A DNA stretch of 64,000 bases from Dryas octopetala (GCA_963921425.1 OY992836.1:9253825-9317824); one strand, 5' to 3'; counted from the stretch's first letter, positions 23,804-36,309 are shown. The notes: a model not told the origin generated them from the letters alone. A program made the numbers and translations.

Positions 23804-24459
23804 GGGTAATTTACATTTTATACCGCTCAAGTATAGGTCATTTTTCACTTTGGTACCCGATGTTCAAAACGTTTCAATGTGGAACCTAAAGTTTATGAAA
23901 ATTGGAATGTGTCTCTTCCGTTAACTTTTATGTTAATTTTTACTGCATATAGCATGTGTGAGATTCATTTACAATGATAAGGAAAATAAATTTACGCTAC
24001 GTGAAAAAAAAAATTAAAAAAGCTAGCTAAAATTTTATAGGTTAAAAATAAAAATCAATTAAAAATTTGAGAAATTGAAAAAACAAAAAACTAGGAACGA
24101 AAGAGATGAGGGAGGAGGGAGAGGTAGGGATGAACGAGATAATTTTTTATATTTAGTTTTAATGTTATCTTTTAATTTTTCTATATATAATGATTTAATT
24201 GCATTTTTCTAATTTCTTTTTTGTTTATTTAGTTTATTTTATTTGTCCACGTGATGTAAATTTATTGTCCACATTAGTGTAAATGCATCGATCCCACACA
24301 TGCTATATCTAGTCAAAGACTCAAAATTAACAGAAAAGTTAATGAAAATGACACATTGCAATTTTCATAAACTTTAAGTTTCATATTGAAATATTTTGAA
24401 TATTGGGTATAAAAGTAAAAAACAACATATACTTGAGGGGTGCAAAATGTAATTCACCC
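23804..24459. mobile_element. Mutator-like MITE (656 bp), 9-bp TSD
   Basis: Perfect 9-bp TSD AAAATAATA (23795-23803 and 24460-24468). Terminal inverted repeats begin GGGTAATTTACATTTTATAC (right end complementary to GGGTGAATTACATTTTGCAC) and extend about 130 bp. It ends about 120 bp beyond the stop codon of the neighbouring UGT gene, so it may lie in that gene's 3' flank. Confidence 0.85.
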
Positions 24460-24580
24460 AAAATAATATATTTACAAAGGATGAATGTATAGACCAAGCA
24501 AGGGATCTTTATTTTACAACTCAATAAAAGCAAACAAAATTTGATAGTTCTATAAAAGGGACCAGTAGTACTCATTCACC

Positions 24581-27439
24581 TTATTGGAGAGCCTCCTTAA
24601 TCATTCTATCAAAATTATTGTACGATGTTCCTCCAATATCAGTAGCTTCTAAAGCTTTTTTCTTCCATTCCTTTGCCTTTTGCCTCATCATCATCCCTTT
24701 CTCCCCTTCCAACATTTCCTTAACAAGTGCCTCAATTTCACTGCGCTTAACATCATGGTTCACCTCCAACCCAATTTCCCAAGTGGTGCATGCATAACGA
24801 CAGTTGGTTTGTTGCTCAGCAAAGAAAGGCCAGCAAATTACAGGCACACCCTCAGATATGGTTTCTATAGTAGAATTCCAACCACAGTGGGTTAAGAAAA
24901 CCCCAACTGATGGATGTGCTAGCACTTTTTCCTGTGGAGACCAACTTGCTATATAACCCCTATACTTAATCTCCTCAAAAAATTCATTGGGTAAAATTGC
25001 AGAGTCTCCCTCCACCACATCAGACCTAACTACCCACAAAAATGGGTGTTTGCTATTTGCAAGCCCCCATGCAAATTCTTTGAAATGTTGGTCTGTCATC
25101 GTAGTTACGCTGCCATAATTTACATACACAACTGAATTGGGTTTCCTTTTGTCAAGCCATTCAAGGCATTTTGCGTCCTCTTTCCATAAGCTTGAGCTAA
25201 AAGACTTGGTCAATTTGCTTTCTTCAGGGACATGCCGACCAAGCAAATTAAGTGGGCCTATGGTGTAAATGTTGGGGAACATGGCTGAGATTGCCTCTAA
25301 CACTTCATGTTCAAATTCATCAAATGTGTTGAAGATGATTGCAGAAGATTTCAAACAATTTTGTGCTTCGGTTCCCAAGAAATCAAACATTATGTCGTTG
25401 ACATCAGTAACTCTGATGAAGCTGGGGATGTCCTTGAGCCGAACATTTTTCATTCCCGGGATCCAATCAATTGGTGTGTCCAGCATACCATCGTGCATAA
25501 AATTTTCATCTGAAAAGATAAGCAGGGAAGGTGAAAATGGTTTTATAGATATTTAAGTAAACTTGAAGATCTCAGATATCACAACTACATATTTAAAGAG
25601 AACATAACTGTTGAGAGAAATCTCTTATTGAAAATGGGAGGGCCTTATTAATGACTTATAAGGGTTTGAGTTACTCATCTCATGGTCAATTGGTTTTATG
25701 ATGAATGTCTAGATTTCTTCATGGTATCAGAGCAGGTTATCCACGTGATGCGTCTAATGGTTACACGTGTTTCTACGTTACCCAATATAAATTATTCACG
25801 TGTTAGGCTTAAATAATGTTAAACATGCGGGGCGTATTGAGAGAAATTCCAAATTGAAAATGTGAGGGCCATAATTACTAGTGGCTTATAAGGTTTGAGC
25901 TACTTCTCCCATGACCAATTAGTTTTGGGATAAATGTCTAAATTTCTTCAATAATCAGATATTTTCAAAGCCAGAGTGTGAAGATTGACTATTTTATCCA
26001 AAATCAATTTGCTAGGGGTGTAGAAATCTAAAATATTATAAATTAGTATGCAAGACTTAAACTTTCAAAGGCAAGATATACTCTCAACAGGTACAACCCC
26101 TGATCATATATATGTAACGTGACTGAGCCAAACATTATATTCGTGATGAGAAGGATGTGCCATATATTAATTTCGGGGGCCTGTGCCAAGATAAAGAATG
26201 AGGCCTTTTCTAACAGTAAAACAAGGGAAAAAATATTATCTTGCTCGATCTTACATAAAAAGCCATCATTCAATTACTAAATCAAAATCAATTGACATGC
26301 ATTAGCAAATACAAAACAAAACAACGAGACGAACTTATTCAGTTCTTTTATATGGCAATTGATCTACTCATCAGTGCATATGCAATCTGAAGAATTAAAA
26401 AGTCTTGACTTTACCCTGTTACTCATAATGATCAAAGAACTATAAAAATATTGAAAGAAAAAAAGGCTTAATTAGCAGCTTGGCACGTTGAGGGTCTTTG
26501 GGTAAGACTTTCAGAAGTTGTGTGTGTAAATGAGAGGGCCCCCACTTGGGGAATTAGAGGAATAAAAGGTGTTATTGAGGCACAAGCCTTCACAAGTCAC
26601 AAGCTTGTACATATTGTTGTTTGAATCTTTGATGTTCTTTCTCAATAACTATCTCAAAAGTTTGGACATTGAAATTGTTTGATTGAGAATGGGATTGAAC
26701 CTTGTATCTTGATTGAGTAAGAATATAGTATCTGATGATATCATAGGAATAGGAATTATAATTAAGGATTAGTGTCTAGATATGAATTTCCTCCCTCCAG
26801 CCAATTGGCGTCAAGATTCTATCTTCTATAATATTATATGAATATTTGTATGCAGATTAGTGTCAAGATATGAATTACTCAGACCAGCTTAACAATACAG
26901 ATGGTCCAGAAAGAAATTAAAGTACCTCTGAATGGAACAATGCCTCGTTTGAGGAGTTCACTGTATTGCAGGTATGCCATGAATCCACATGCAGAGGCAG
27001 TCCAAAATTGAACCTCTGGAATTTCTAATTCCTTAGCAGCTTGCCTCCCAAACCCTGTGATTCCATCTGAAATTACACAAGTAATTTGCGGAATTGTAGA
27101 TGAAGAATTGAGCTTAATCAGGAGCTCTTTAAATGGACCCAGACAGGTTTTCCTGGTGGAGTCACACAACGGTAGAACATCTTGTGTTGCATCTTTATCC
27201 GAAGGTGGCAACCCGTCCGGTATGGTCTCGAACCGAAAGTCCGGTAGCCCCTTAACGGAGTCCGGTCCTTTGGACCGGATAAAACGCCTGTGGTTGAACT
27301 CAGTGTTGACAAAGGTTATGTGGAATCCCCTTGAGTGTAGAAGCTTGGCTAATCGCATCATGGGGCTAACATGGCCTTGTGCTGGGAAAGGGACACAAAC
27401 TGCATGGAGTTTTTTGGTTCCTAGTGCTACTGAACCCAT
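24581..27439 (-). CDS. UDP-glycosyltransferase, UGT85A type
   Basis: Two exons, 26926-27439 and 24581-25509, joined by a 1416-nt GT-AG intron at the conserved UGT85 site (VPFR|DENF), giving 480 residues, the usual family length. It transfers glucose from UDP-glucose to a small hydroxylated acceptor in the cytosol. Catalytic His23 (PAQGHV) and its partner Asp125 (ISDG) are present. The 44-residue PSPG donor box runs from Trp361 to Gln404 and contains HCGWNS; its second residue is Ser (WSPQ) instead of the common Cys, and it ends Glu-Gln. UGT85 members act on cyanohydrins, monoterpenols, iridoids and cytokinins; the acceptor cannot be deduced. The start at MGSVALG was preferred; an in-frame Met three codons upstream (27448) is possible. 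It is divergent from the orphan UGT promoter at 27853. Confidence 0.92.
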
Positions 27440-27852
27440 GTTTACCAAACTAGGAGAGACTCAGGTTCTTATATTACAGAAGGCTAAGTTTGCTAGCTCT
27501 TGGGGCATTAATTTATAGGAAGAGTATTGCTAGTGAGTCAATCAAATGAAATGGCAAGTGGCCGACAGGACCGGTCCAAGGATTTAGGTGGCTTAGGCGG
27601 CGAGAAAAAAAGTTGAGGCCTTTTCCTGATTCAATAACTAAAATTAATTGACAAAAAAATTAATAAGATATTATTTGAGTTAATAAAATATTATTAATTG
27701 GCCATTTAATTGGCTCATCTTTGGTTAATAAAATATTATTTTATTTGAGATAATATTTGAGTTTAAGATCTATTAAGTTCATGCACCATCCTTGTCATTT
27801 GTACGAAAATCTTTACTTGTTAAAATGAATGAACTAAATTTTGATAAACAAA

Positions 27853-28070
27853 ATTTTTGCGAAATGGTTTGACTAGAAGTAAAGTTTTGTCCACATTATA
27901 CACACATTTTGTTTTTTTGCTGACATATATGGGACTACATACAAATATACAATGATACCCTAAAGTCTACATAAACGAAAGTTCAATGGTGAAAAGTCTC
28001 CCAATGAGTTTTGCAAGAAACTTTCACTACGAAGTAGTTAAGAGATCGATAACGTTGTATGACTATCCAC
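27853..28070 (+). promoter_or_regulatory. Orphan UGT85A promoter copy without a gene
   Basis: This block matches the region upstream of the intact UGT gene at 44528 (about 44151-44453, with that copy carrying an internal insertion). Shared stretches include GAAGTAAAGTTTTGTCCACA, GACATAT-TGGGACTACATAC and the long run through GTTTTGCA-GAAACTTTCACTACGAAGTAG to TATCCAC. Homology stops sharply at 28070, before the ATG. It sits head-to-head with the UGT gene at 24581-27439. Confidence 0.75.
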
Positions 28071-28225
28071 AGTGCCAAAACAAATGTTGTTGCTACTGTA
28101 AGTTTCAATGGACGACATTGGGCGGGAAAGAGAAGAAAATAGGTGGGATAAATGTGTATATATTATAGTCGACATTGACCATATGTATAGTCGAAAATAT
28201 ATTTTGGTCGACCAAGCCAATATAT

Positions 28226-28245
28226 TATGGTCGACGTCGACCATA
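28226..28245. repeat. Perfect 20-bp palindrome rich in GTCGAC
   Basis: TATGGTCGACGTCGACCATA is self-complementary and is surrounded by further GTCGAC/GTCGA words (28170-28215). A near-identical palindrome lies at 49734-49753; each adjoins the truncated end of a gene fragment. Confidence 0.8.
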
Positions 28246-28260
28246 CGTCGTTCTCTGAAA

Positions 28261-28578
28261 TCACAAACTTCTGAGGTTTGGGTTTGGTTTTGAATTTGAT
28301 TTCGTTCTGGGATTTTTAGAGATTGAATAAATTGAAGGCTGGGTTTTGTTAGTATTAAATGCCAGGCTGCCCATGATGGCTCCTAGCTCTGACGCCGAGA
28401 TCTCATCGTCGCCGTTGATGTCAAATTTCTTGAAGACCTGCTTGAGCTCCGCGATCTGAGCGCACGTGTTGAAGGACGAAGATCGCGACGATGTGCTCAT
28501 TGCGAATGGGGTTGGAGTACCGGCTGTGCTTGATGGGCTCGATTTCTTCTTCCGGGAGAAGAGAAATTTGAAACCCAT
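28261..28578 (-). pseudogene. Truncated calmodulin-like (CML) gene
   Basis: The 105-residue frame starts MGFKFLFSRKKKSS, a low-complexity N terminus, and then carries one EF-hand (AELKQVFKKFD through SELGAIMGSL, residues 43-72) with a canonical loop DINGDDEISASE (Asp53, Asn55, Asp57, Glu64). In full-length CML proteins three more EF-hand segments follow; here homology ends abruptly at GSL (about 28363) and the remaining 33 residues are unrelated. It is probably a captured or rearranged 5' gene fragment. A shortened one-EF-hand protein could still be made, but the sharp loss of homology favours a pseudogene. Confidence 0.7.
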
Positions 28579-28970
28579 TTGGAAGAGAGAACCAAAAAAC
28601 CCAGAGGAAATAAGAAAAATGTGAGATTTAGATTTTGGGTATTTGATGGGATACTGGGCTACTAAGATATATAGATCACTTAATGGATGGGCTATTACTT
28701 ATTGGGCTGCTGAATATAAATGGGCTGCTAGGATAGTTATATGATAGAATGGCTATTGGGATTGTTATGTTTCCATTTTCTATATATATTTCATACCAGG
28801 GTGTGTAACGGGACATGAGAGAATTGATATTTGTTTTTTAGTATTTCTTTTCTTTAGCTTTCTTTTAGTAAACCGATGGGGGAACCCATCAATATTGATG
28901 AATTTGAAGGATGGGTTTTTGTTGTTGCAGGTACGAGAGTCGAGAGGAGGTTATTATATGACTGAGTAAA

Positions 28971-28975
<5 letters not shown>

Positions 28976-29016
<41 letters not shown>

Positions 29017-29053
29017 CTAATTTCTTCCATGGCTGCGTTTGGGTTTGGCTTTT

Positions 29054-29096
<43 letters not shown>
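28976..29096. repeat. Two GA/CT microsatellites
   Basis: (GA)n runs at about 28976-29019 and 29060-29096, separated by 40 bp, upstream of the CML fragment; such tracts are common in plant 5' leaders. Confidence 0.85.
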
Positions 29097-29098
<2 letters not shown>

Positions 29099-29199
29099 AA
29101 GAAAGCAGAGATGAGAGCGGTTGTGCGGGAAAAATGATTTCAGAGAACGAAATGTATACAACTCAATACAGGGGTCGGCAATGCGCGGGTTGGCCTAAA

Positions 29200-30712
29200 T
29201 TTTTCGGATTTGGGTCCAGTTTGGACTTGAATTAGAAAAGCCCAATAAGGCTTTTGGGCCGGGCTGGGCTGGGTCTGGGCCTTGATATACAAGCCCAAGG
29301 CTCGCCCGTCGGGCTCGAGGCTTGCGGGTTTGGAGGGTCGGACCGGGCTAGGCCCGAACGAGTGGCCCATAATGGGCCTAAAGACTGTTTACACATATAT
29401 ATATTTTCAATAAAAAAAATATAGGATTTTGGGTTTTGGCTATGTTATGATTTGAATATGAGACCTCACATAACAAGCTTCAATTCTCAATCAACTAAAC
29501 TAACTAATTTATTTGTTTAGTGTGTGAATCATGACATATTTAATAGTTTTTCCATTTGTTTACTCCAATAAATTATTAATATGGTTATTCAGTTATTATA
29601 TAATACTATTATGTTAGTAATACTGTAAAATCATAAATAATAAACTTTTAAAATTATATACAATATTACAACTATAATAAAACATAAATGTATATGTGTA
29701 TATACAACTTTTATAATACAACTATAATTAAAGTTATTAAACCACGATCGTTCATTAATTCGACCACCGTTATCTCACTTTTACATTTTCAATTGAGCTA
29801 ATTTTTTGCATGGATTATCTTTGAGTGAGGAACTAAAACATGAATGGTTCGGATTGTTGAAAACTGATTAAGATGTAAGTTTCTACATATAAATACACTT
29901 GAAGAGTATAATTATAATAATTTTCTTGTTGAAACCTTGTCGTTTCCATAATTGTGAAGACCACAACGTGATTTCAACAATCTGAGCCGTTCATTTTCTA
30001 TGTTCATAGTCAAAGATCATCATTATAAAAAATCGGCCAAATCGGAAGTTCTCTACCCGTTCGATTATCATTAGAAAAACCACGATCGTTCATAAATTGG
30101 ACCACCGTTACCTAACTTTTACATCTTCGATTAAACGAATTTTTTGCAGGGATGATTTTTGAGTGAAGAACTAAAAACATGAACGGTTCGAATTGTTAGA
30201 AACAAAATTACATCATATATTTATAAAACATATATATATGTAATAAAAACTCTAAACTCCAAACACTCACCAAACCCCAAATATTCCTTTTAAATATTTA
30301 ATACAAAACTTGAGATTCATTATATATTAAATTATTAATACATTATATAAATTATATAAAACCTAATTTATTGGAGTAAACAAACAAAAACCTATTAAAT
30401 ATATTATGATTCACAAACTAAACAAATAAACTAGTCAACTCAGTTGGTTGAGAGTTGAAGCTAGTTCTGTGAGGTCTCATGTTCGAATCAAAACATAGCC
30501 AAAATCTTATATTTTTTTATTGAATATATATATATATATGTGTGTAAACGAGCTTTGGGCGGGCCTTGGGCTTCAAGGAGATGGCCCAAGTCCAGCCTAA
30601 GGGACTTTTGGGTTGGGCTGGGCCAGCCCAAATTTCAGGCTAGATCGAACTTTAGGCCCAATGGGCCGGGCAGGCTTTAGGTGGGATTTGGGCCTTGAGC
30701 TTTTTGGTGAGG
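29200..30712. mobile_element. Long-inverted-repeat (foldback or Mutator-like) element
   Basis: The inner ~190 bp of each arm (29390-29585 and 30320-30545) are clearly inverted copies: for example TTTTGGCTATGTTATGATT on the left faces AATCAAAACATAGCCAAAAT on the right. The outer parts are both GGGCC-rich (GGGCCGGGCTGGGCTGGG on the left; GGCCCAATGGGCCGGGC on the right). The core contains a direct duplication (about 29735-29870 and 30071-30205, both with AAACCACGATCGTTCAT). No ORF and no TSD established; ends are approximate. Confidence 0.6.
30435..30490 (+). other. tRNA-like pol III A/B-box pair within the foldback arm
   Basis: GTCAACTCAGTTGGTTGAGAG resembles a tRNA A box and, about 40 bp on, ATGTTCGAATC resembles a B box. 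A diverged inverted copy lies in the left arm (about 29445-29510). It may be a SINE-derived piece; the tRNA fold itself is not complete. Confidence 0.4.
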
Positions 30713-31244
30713 CCTAGATATATTAATATTCATTGATTTCAAAATGGGATGGCATGAAAGGTAATATCGACAAAATGCAAGGGGCATTTGAGAGTTTTTT
30801 TTCTCCAAACAAATCCCATTTTTTGCAAAGATTATTGATGGTGCTAAATTTGAAAACGGATCATGTAAAGGTGCTATGGGATATATTTCCCAAAGTTGTT
30901 TGTTTGAATGTTTGATACCTCTAGCATTATCATTGTTAGAGAAAACGTGTGAACCTTAGGCTGTCTTTACCGGAATGTGAGAGTGAGAGCGAATTAGTGC
31001 AAAAATTGAGGCCCACCAAACAAAATCACATGAGGCATGGACGCATGGACGCATGGACGCATGGTTAATTGAGAGAAAGTGGGAGTGATGAAATAGCAAG
31101 GCAGTCCTTCTCTTTTAAATTTGGGTTTGTATAATTGTGTTGGTATTAATTAAAAGCAGGGGGTATTCATGTTGTGAAAAGGGCCGACAGGAGGGGGTAT
31201 TCATGTTGTGAAAAGACAACATTAGGTGATATATCATTGGTACA

Positions 31245-32152
31245 TGTTGTAGCACGAATTCTCCAAGTAGCTAAACTCAGAAAACGATGGGTCCTGTAAA
31301 CACAAGAAAAACCTTCGGAGGTATGGTGACACCGGTGTGGTGTCGGCCAAAGGCTCTCCGACGGTCAAGTCAGTAAGCAAGATCAATATCAACTCAAAGC
31401 AGTGGGCTTAGAGCTTTAGAATTACGTACCTTTGAATGATCTTATGAGAGTCTATTTATAGGGGATGATTTAATCCCTATGGCCTTAGGATTGTAAGTTG
31501 ATTTAAACTTGTAATCACCGGGAAGTATAATCCATATTGGATTGAACTCCTATACCTGAATCCTTGTTTGGAGAGGATTCAAGCCATTTAATTCGTATGG
31601 GAATTGGTTTCCTAGTAGAACATGAAGTTCTTAGGTCCCTTTAGTCGTGGTTTGTATAGTAATACCTCCGTGTGCTTGTAATTGGAAGCATCCGCGAGTT
31701 TGGGTAGGAGCATGGACCCATCCGCGAGCTTGGATGGATCCATGGGGTCGGGTGGTTCCAATGGTTTGGATGTATTCATACATTTGGAAGCATCCAGCCC
31801 TCCTAAGTGTGTGTGGCGATTGTTCCCCTTACTCTGTGCTCAATGGGTCCTCCAATTTTATGGTGTTTGTACCCCCGGCGTTGTTGGTGATGGTGCCTCA
31901 TCCATAGGACCCTTTTAGACTTTCACAAGTATGAGTCCTATTCTTTAAATCAAGGCACCCCCTTTGTTATAGGTGATAGAACCTTTGTTTATTGGTCCCA
32001 TTATATTTATAAGGGCATAGGTCCCATCCTCTAAGTCAAGGTACCCCCTTTTCATATAATATCTAGGGGCCCTATGCCTTTCTCTAATTCTTTTCGGATC
32101 CACTTCAAATTTGTGACATAGGTCCCATGTAGAAATTATCCATGGTCCCACA
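31245..32152 (-). repeat. Gypsy 3' LTR (908 bp)
   Basis: Same length as the 5' LTR at a constant offset of 11,067; differences seen at 31416/42483, 31576/42643 and 31934/43001. Confidence 0.95.
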
Positions 32153-32857
32153 ATTGCCTCCAAAAATACATCCCGTGAATACCCATTAGAAGGGATGTGT
32201 TTTTCTTGACTAAACATGCCATGCCGCCCCTCCGGATTTGTGCATCATAGCTCCGAAATTTTCACCTCCTTTTTTTTTTTTTTTTTTTTTTTTATATATA
32301 TACTTTTGCTTTGGGTCTTTGTCCTCATATCCTAACTTTTGAATTTGAAACCCTACCTTATCTTTTATTTGAATTTCAAACTCCAAAGCCTCCTTATCTC
32401 CTTATCTCCTTATCTCACACCTCCTATAAAATTTCTTAGAACCTTGAACCATCCCCCATCTTTTTATTCTTCAACTTTCCTCTTTCCCTTAAAAACTTCA
32501 AAGACCCATAAACCCAAAGGTCCGGCCTTCCTTGTTGCACTTCACACCGGTGCCATCGTTGCTCAGCCCACATACCGCCGTCGCCGACTGCCGCCGACGC
32601 CCGTTGCTGCCGGTCTCGCCGTTGACGCCAATCGATCCCGCCGCTAGTCTCGGCGGCTGCTCCTCCCTTGCAATTTTCTCTGCTCCTAAAAAAAAACTTC
32701 AAAGACCCCAGCGCTTCAGTTCTGACCGCCCTTGCAGCGCCCCACATCGGCGCCATCGTTGCTCGGCCTGTGCGTCGACCGCCGCCCATTCCGCTGCTTG
32801 CTCCAGCGGCTGCTCCTTCTCTTTTTCTTGCGGATCCCACATAATTTTCGGTATTCA

Positions 32858-34990
32858 ATGGTGAATCCAAAGACTGCTTCTGGGCTGAAAGACCCAAGAA
32901 TTCTTGAGAAATTTTTGGACAAGCATTATCCAAATCGCCCCCAAGGCATCTCCATTGAAGTCGATCCTACCGGAAAAGCCGAAGTTGATTGTGAGGTGGT
33001 GAATGGTGCGAGACCCATCAAGTTCTACCCTTGGCTGTTTCGGATTGGAGCTAGATTTCCATTTTCCCGATTCCAACGGAGGTTTTTCATGTTATACGGG
33101 TTAGCTCCTTGTCAATATACTCCGAATTCCTATAAATTGCTTTTGGGTTTTGAAAAATTAACTAGATTTTATGAGATTGAGTTGGGTTTGGCTGAATTTC
33201 GGAGTTTGTTTCGGGTGTGCCCCTATGAAAATGGCCGGGTGTATGTTGCATTTCGGGGGCGCGAAAACAAGCGGCCCAATCTCTTTACTAATCTAGACCG
33301 TAAAGAGGGGAGTCATACCGATGATGTGGTGATTGTTTCCGGAAATTGGGGAGACATGGTTGATGGGTACGACACCCCGGTCCCGTCTACTTTCAATCCG
33401 GAGGGTGTAATGGACCTCGATGGATTGAACTTTGTGAAATGCTACCGGGCGGACCTTGTTGATTTATTGTATCATGTGGTGAGTCCGGAATCATCGTGAC
33501 ATTAGATGGATTTTGCATCCGGACCGTGATGCCCCCGGCGGGTTAGACTCCGTCACCCCTTTGTCAAGGCGTGACATTCCGGCGGAGATGCTTGTTCCCC
33601 AATTTGATTCGATGGGATCCTTGCCCAAACCAAGGGAAGCGGGGGAGAAGAGGAAGAGAGGAAAAAAGAATAGTCCGGCTTCCAACAATTCGGAGGGATC
33701 ATGTGACGGCATTAAAATTGGGGAGTTAGAATTAATGATACCACCCCTCCAAGTGTATCGCAAGAAAAGGGGCCCTATTAAAAAGCCAAAACAAGGAGCC
33801 GATGGAGCAAAGGGAAAGGAAGTACCGGAGAAATACATCCTTTTTAATGCAAATAAGGGTCGCCCCGTTGGAGAGAATAGTCCTTTAGTGGACGAATTTG
33901 AAGATGAAGATACCACCACACTTATGCTTGAAGATGGGCCTCCAAAGTTTGGGTTAGACGGTCCATATGAGAATGTTACCGCCGGCCCGTCGCCCTTGAA
34001 AGATGACGGAGGATTCGCGGGGGATGCTTCCCCCATCCGGTCCCATCCTCCCCTCCATTCTTCAAAGGTTTGGTGCCCCCATTTCATAGCTAAGGATGGG
34101 GCCGTGAAATGCGATTCGTCCGGCTTGTCGGATGATTCGGTGGCTATGGCTTTAATGAAAGGGTCCGTTCTCCCCCTTGATGCCTCCGAGCTGCGGAGGT
34201 ATGATGCCTCCGAAACGAAAGAAAAGCTATATGCACTTAGATATTCGGTACGTTCCATTTTTCTTCCCGAAACCATTTCTTTGTTTTGGGTTCTTTAGAC
34301 TTGTTGTTAATCTACTTTGGAGTGATGCTTTTGTTGTTTTGTTTTGTGTAGATGGGAGCCATGATGGATAGATACATCGAAGCTATGGAAGATGCCAAGG
34401 AAAATGACCGAGCCGAACTTGAGACTTATCGCCTAGAAATTGATTCATGCCAAAGTTCTGCCATGGAGTACCGAATTGCTCATACTAAGATTGAAGGAGA
34501 GCTCGTAACGGTCCGGTCGGAACTTGACAATCGGTCCGCCAAAATCCTAGAGCTTAATGATACCATCCGATCTTTGAAAGAAGAGTTAGCCAAAGCTCAA
34601 GGGTCCTTGCATGCGAAGGAAGAGGAGATGGCTCAAAGAATTCAAGAATGCTCGGTGCATGAAAGGGCCGCCGTTAAGGATGCCGTTGAAAGGGCCAAAA
34701 CTTCCATGCAAGCTTTTTATCAAAAACAACTTGATGAGGCTTTGGTGGATGAATTTAATATGGGTTACTATTACCGGATGGTTGGCAAGCCCCACAAACA
34801 TGGTTGGGATGAAGATAAAATTCAAGAATGGGCCGCCGAAGTGGATACCTCCGAGGACTTGGAGGGCTTCGAGTTGAACTCTAATGCCACCGCCTATGCT
34901 TCCGAGGAGAAACTCTCCGATGATGATAGGACCCCATCCGCGGCAAGGGATACCGCCGGCACCTCCGATGGTTCGGGCCCGAAGTACTAG
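32858..34990 (+). CDS. Antisense accessory ORF of the gypsy element (spliced, with one frameshift)
   Basis: Runs opposite to gag-pol, between pol and the 3' LTR. The frame opens at MVNPKTASG (32858; an upstream in-frame Met at 32732 is possible). It continues with a conserved-looking block (KFYPWLFRIGARFPF, RFFMLYGLAPCQYTPNSYKL) that resembles, from memory, the Pfam gypsy-associated family Transposase_28 (PF04195). A one-base shift near 33497 moves reading to a second frame (33489-34247), a polar lysine-rich region. A 104-nt intron (34248-34351, TCG|GTACGT ... GTGTAG|ATG) then joins in phase 0 to a last exon (34352-34990) with a strong coiled-coil region (ELETYRLEIDS through EEMAQRIQE) and an acidic tail. 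Alternatively GTGAGT at about 33479 could be a further donor. Function unknown. Confidence 0.6.
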
Positions 34991-36309
34991 TCCTTTATAG
35001 CACCTTGATCTTCTTTTATTTTGTTCATGCCCGATGGGGCCGTATTGTTTGTTTGTATTTGAGAATTATTTGTTGGACCCTTTGTTTCAAGGTACCAATG
35101 CACTTACAATTTCAAGTTATTTTCCTTTGGATTCTTCACATTTTCACATGCTTAATTTATGTGATGTAAGCAAAGCATGACGACTATCCCAACCTTATGG
35201 GTCCGCCCATTTATTTGCAAAAAATAACGATCTTATGGGTCCGTTGCAACACGGAGGATAACCGTTGAATTAATAGAGCCTCCCAAGTCGGGCCGTACTA
35301 AGGAAGATTTTCGGAGCTATCTCGAGGTCCCTTTAAGCAAAAAATCTTACTTGCACGGAGGATCGAACCTCAAAACTCAATCGGCTCGCCAGCTCGAACT
35401 AGTTTATTAACTTGCAAGAATTAACCTCGACAATTAAATTTGCTAATATTAATTGTCGTTTATAATTTTGCTAAATAAATGCATCCGGGGCTTTCTTGTG
35501 GGCACAAATAGGACCCAAAAATACTTTCGAAGTAATTCCTTCCCCTATACCCCCATTTATTTTACGAGGTACGTAGCTCGAAAAAATAAATTTTGACAAT
35601 ATTTTGTTATTGAACTAGAGACCTTCCATCATAGGGCCTTGCCCTTAATGAGTTCGGGCCGATAGTAACAAATGTTGCCCCCGAGTGGGGTTCTAAAAGA
35701 GTGCGGATGTTCCAAGTAGACTGATCATCTTTAGAACACACATTTAGTCGATAGTACCTGGGTCAGTGAGGCCTGTGACCCGCGGTACCTCGGACCTTTT
35801 TATTGTAGTACGGACTTAGGTGCCATGGTACCATGAAATTTGTAGAATCCATCTCAATCTCCATTGCCCCCGGTGGGTTAGCAATAGAATTATTTAGACA
35901 AACGACACAATTAAAAACTTGTTATAAGCTAAAACCAAATGCAATATAGTTTGAATGAACTATGATACATTAATTTAAATGGCCGAAGCTTATATTACAA
36001 TTTTGAAGTATGGGCTGAGACCCATGTTACATCCATGTAGGGTGATCTCATCGTGTACCTATAGGTTTCCTATGGGGATCACATTACAAATTGAAGGTAC
36101 TAGCCTACTGTATTTATCCTAGACCTTACTTCATTGCTTTTGGTGAGGACCGTTCGTTTCTACGATTCGTTAGGACCGTACATCTTGAGGATAGGTCCGG
36201 CCGTTGAGGTTGAATGCGGCTCCATTCGTGGAGTGTAGTATGAATACATCCCCTCCTTCGTTCGGGTGAACACCCATTCTTTTGCATTTATTTGGGGACT
36301 ATGGGCCCC
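34991..36309. other. Untranslated spacer between gypsy accessory ORF and pol
   Basis: 1.3 kb without an open frame on either strand. It separates the convergent 3' ends of pol and the antisense ORF, so it must hold the 3' end of the antisense transcript; I see no clear terminator. Confidence 0.5.

Noticed and set aside
33513..34298. Separate gene at 33513
   Set aside because: It starts at TTG and continues the upstream antisense ORF after a one-base shift; its 3' end runs through a GTACGT donor into an intron.
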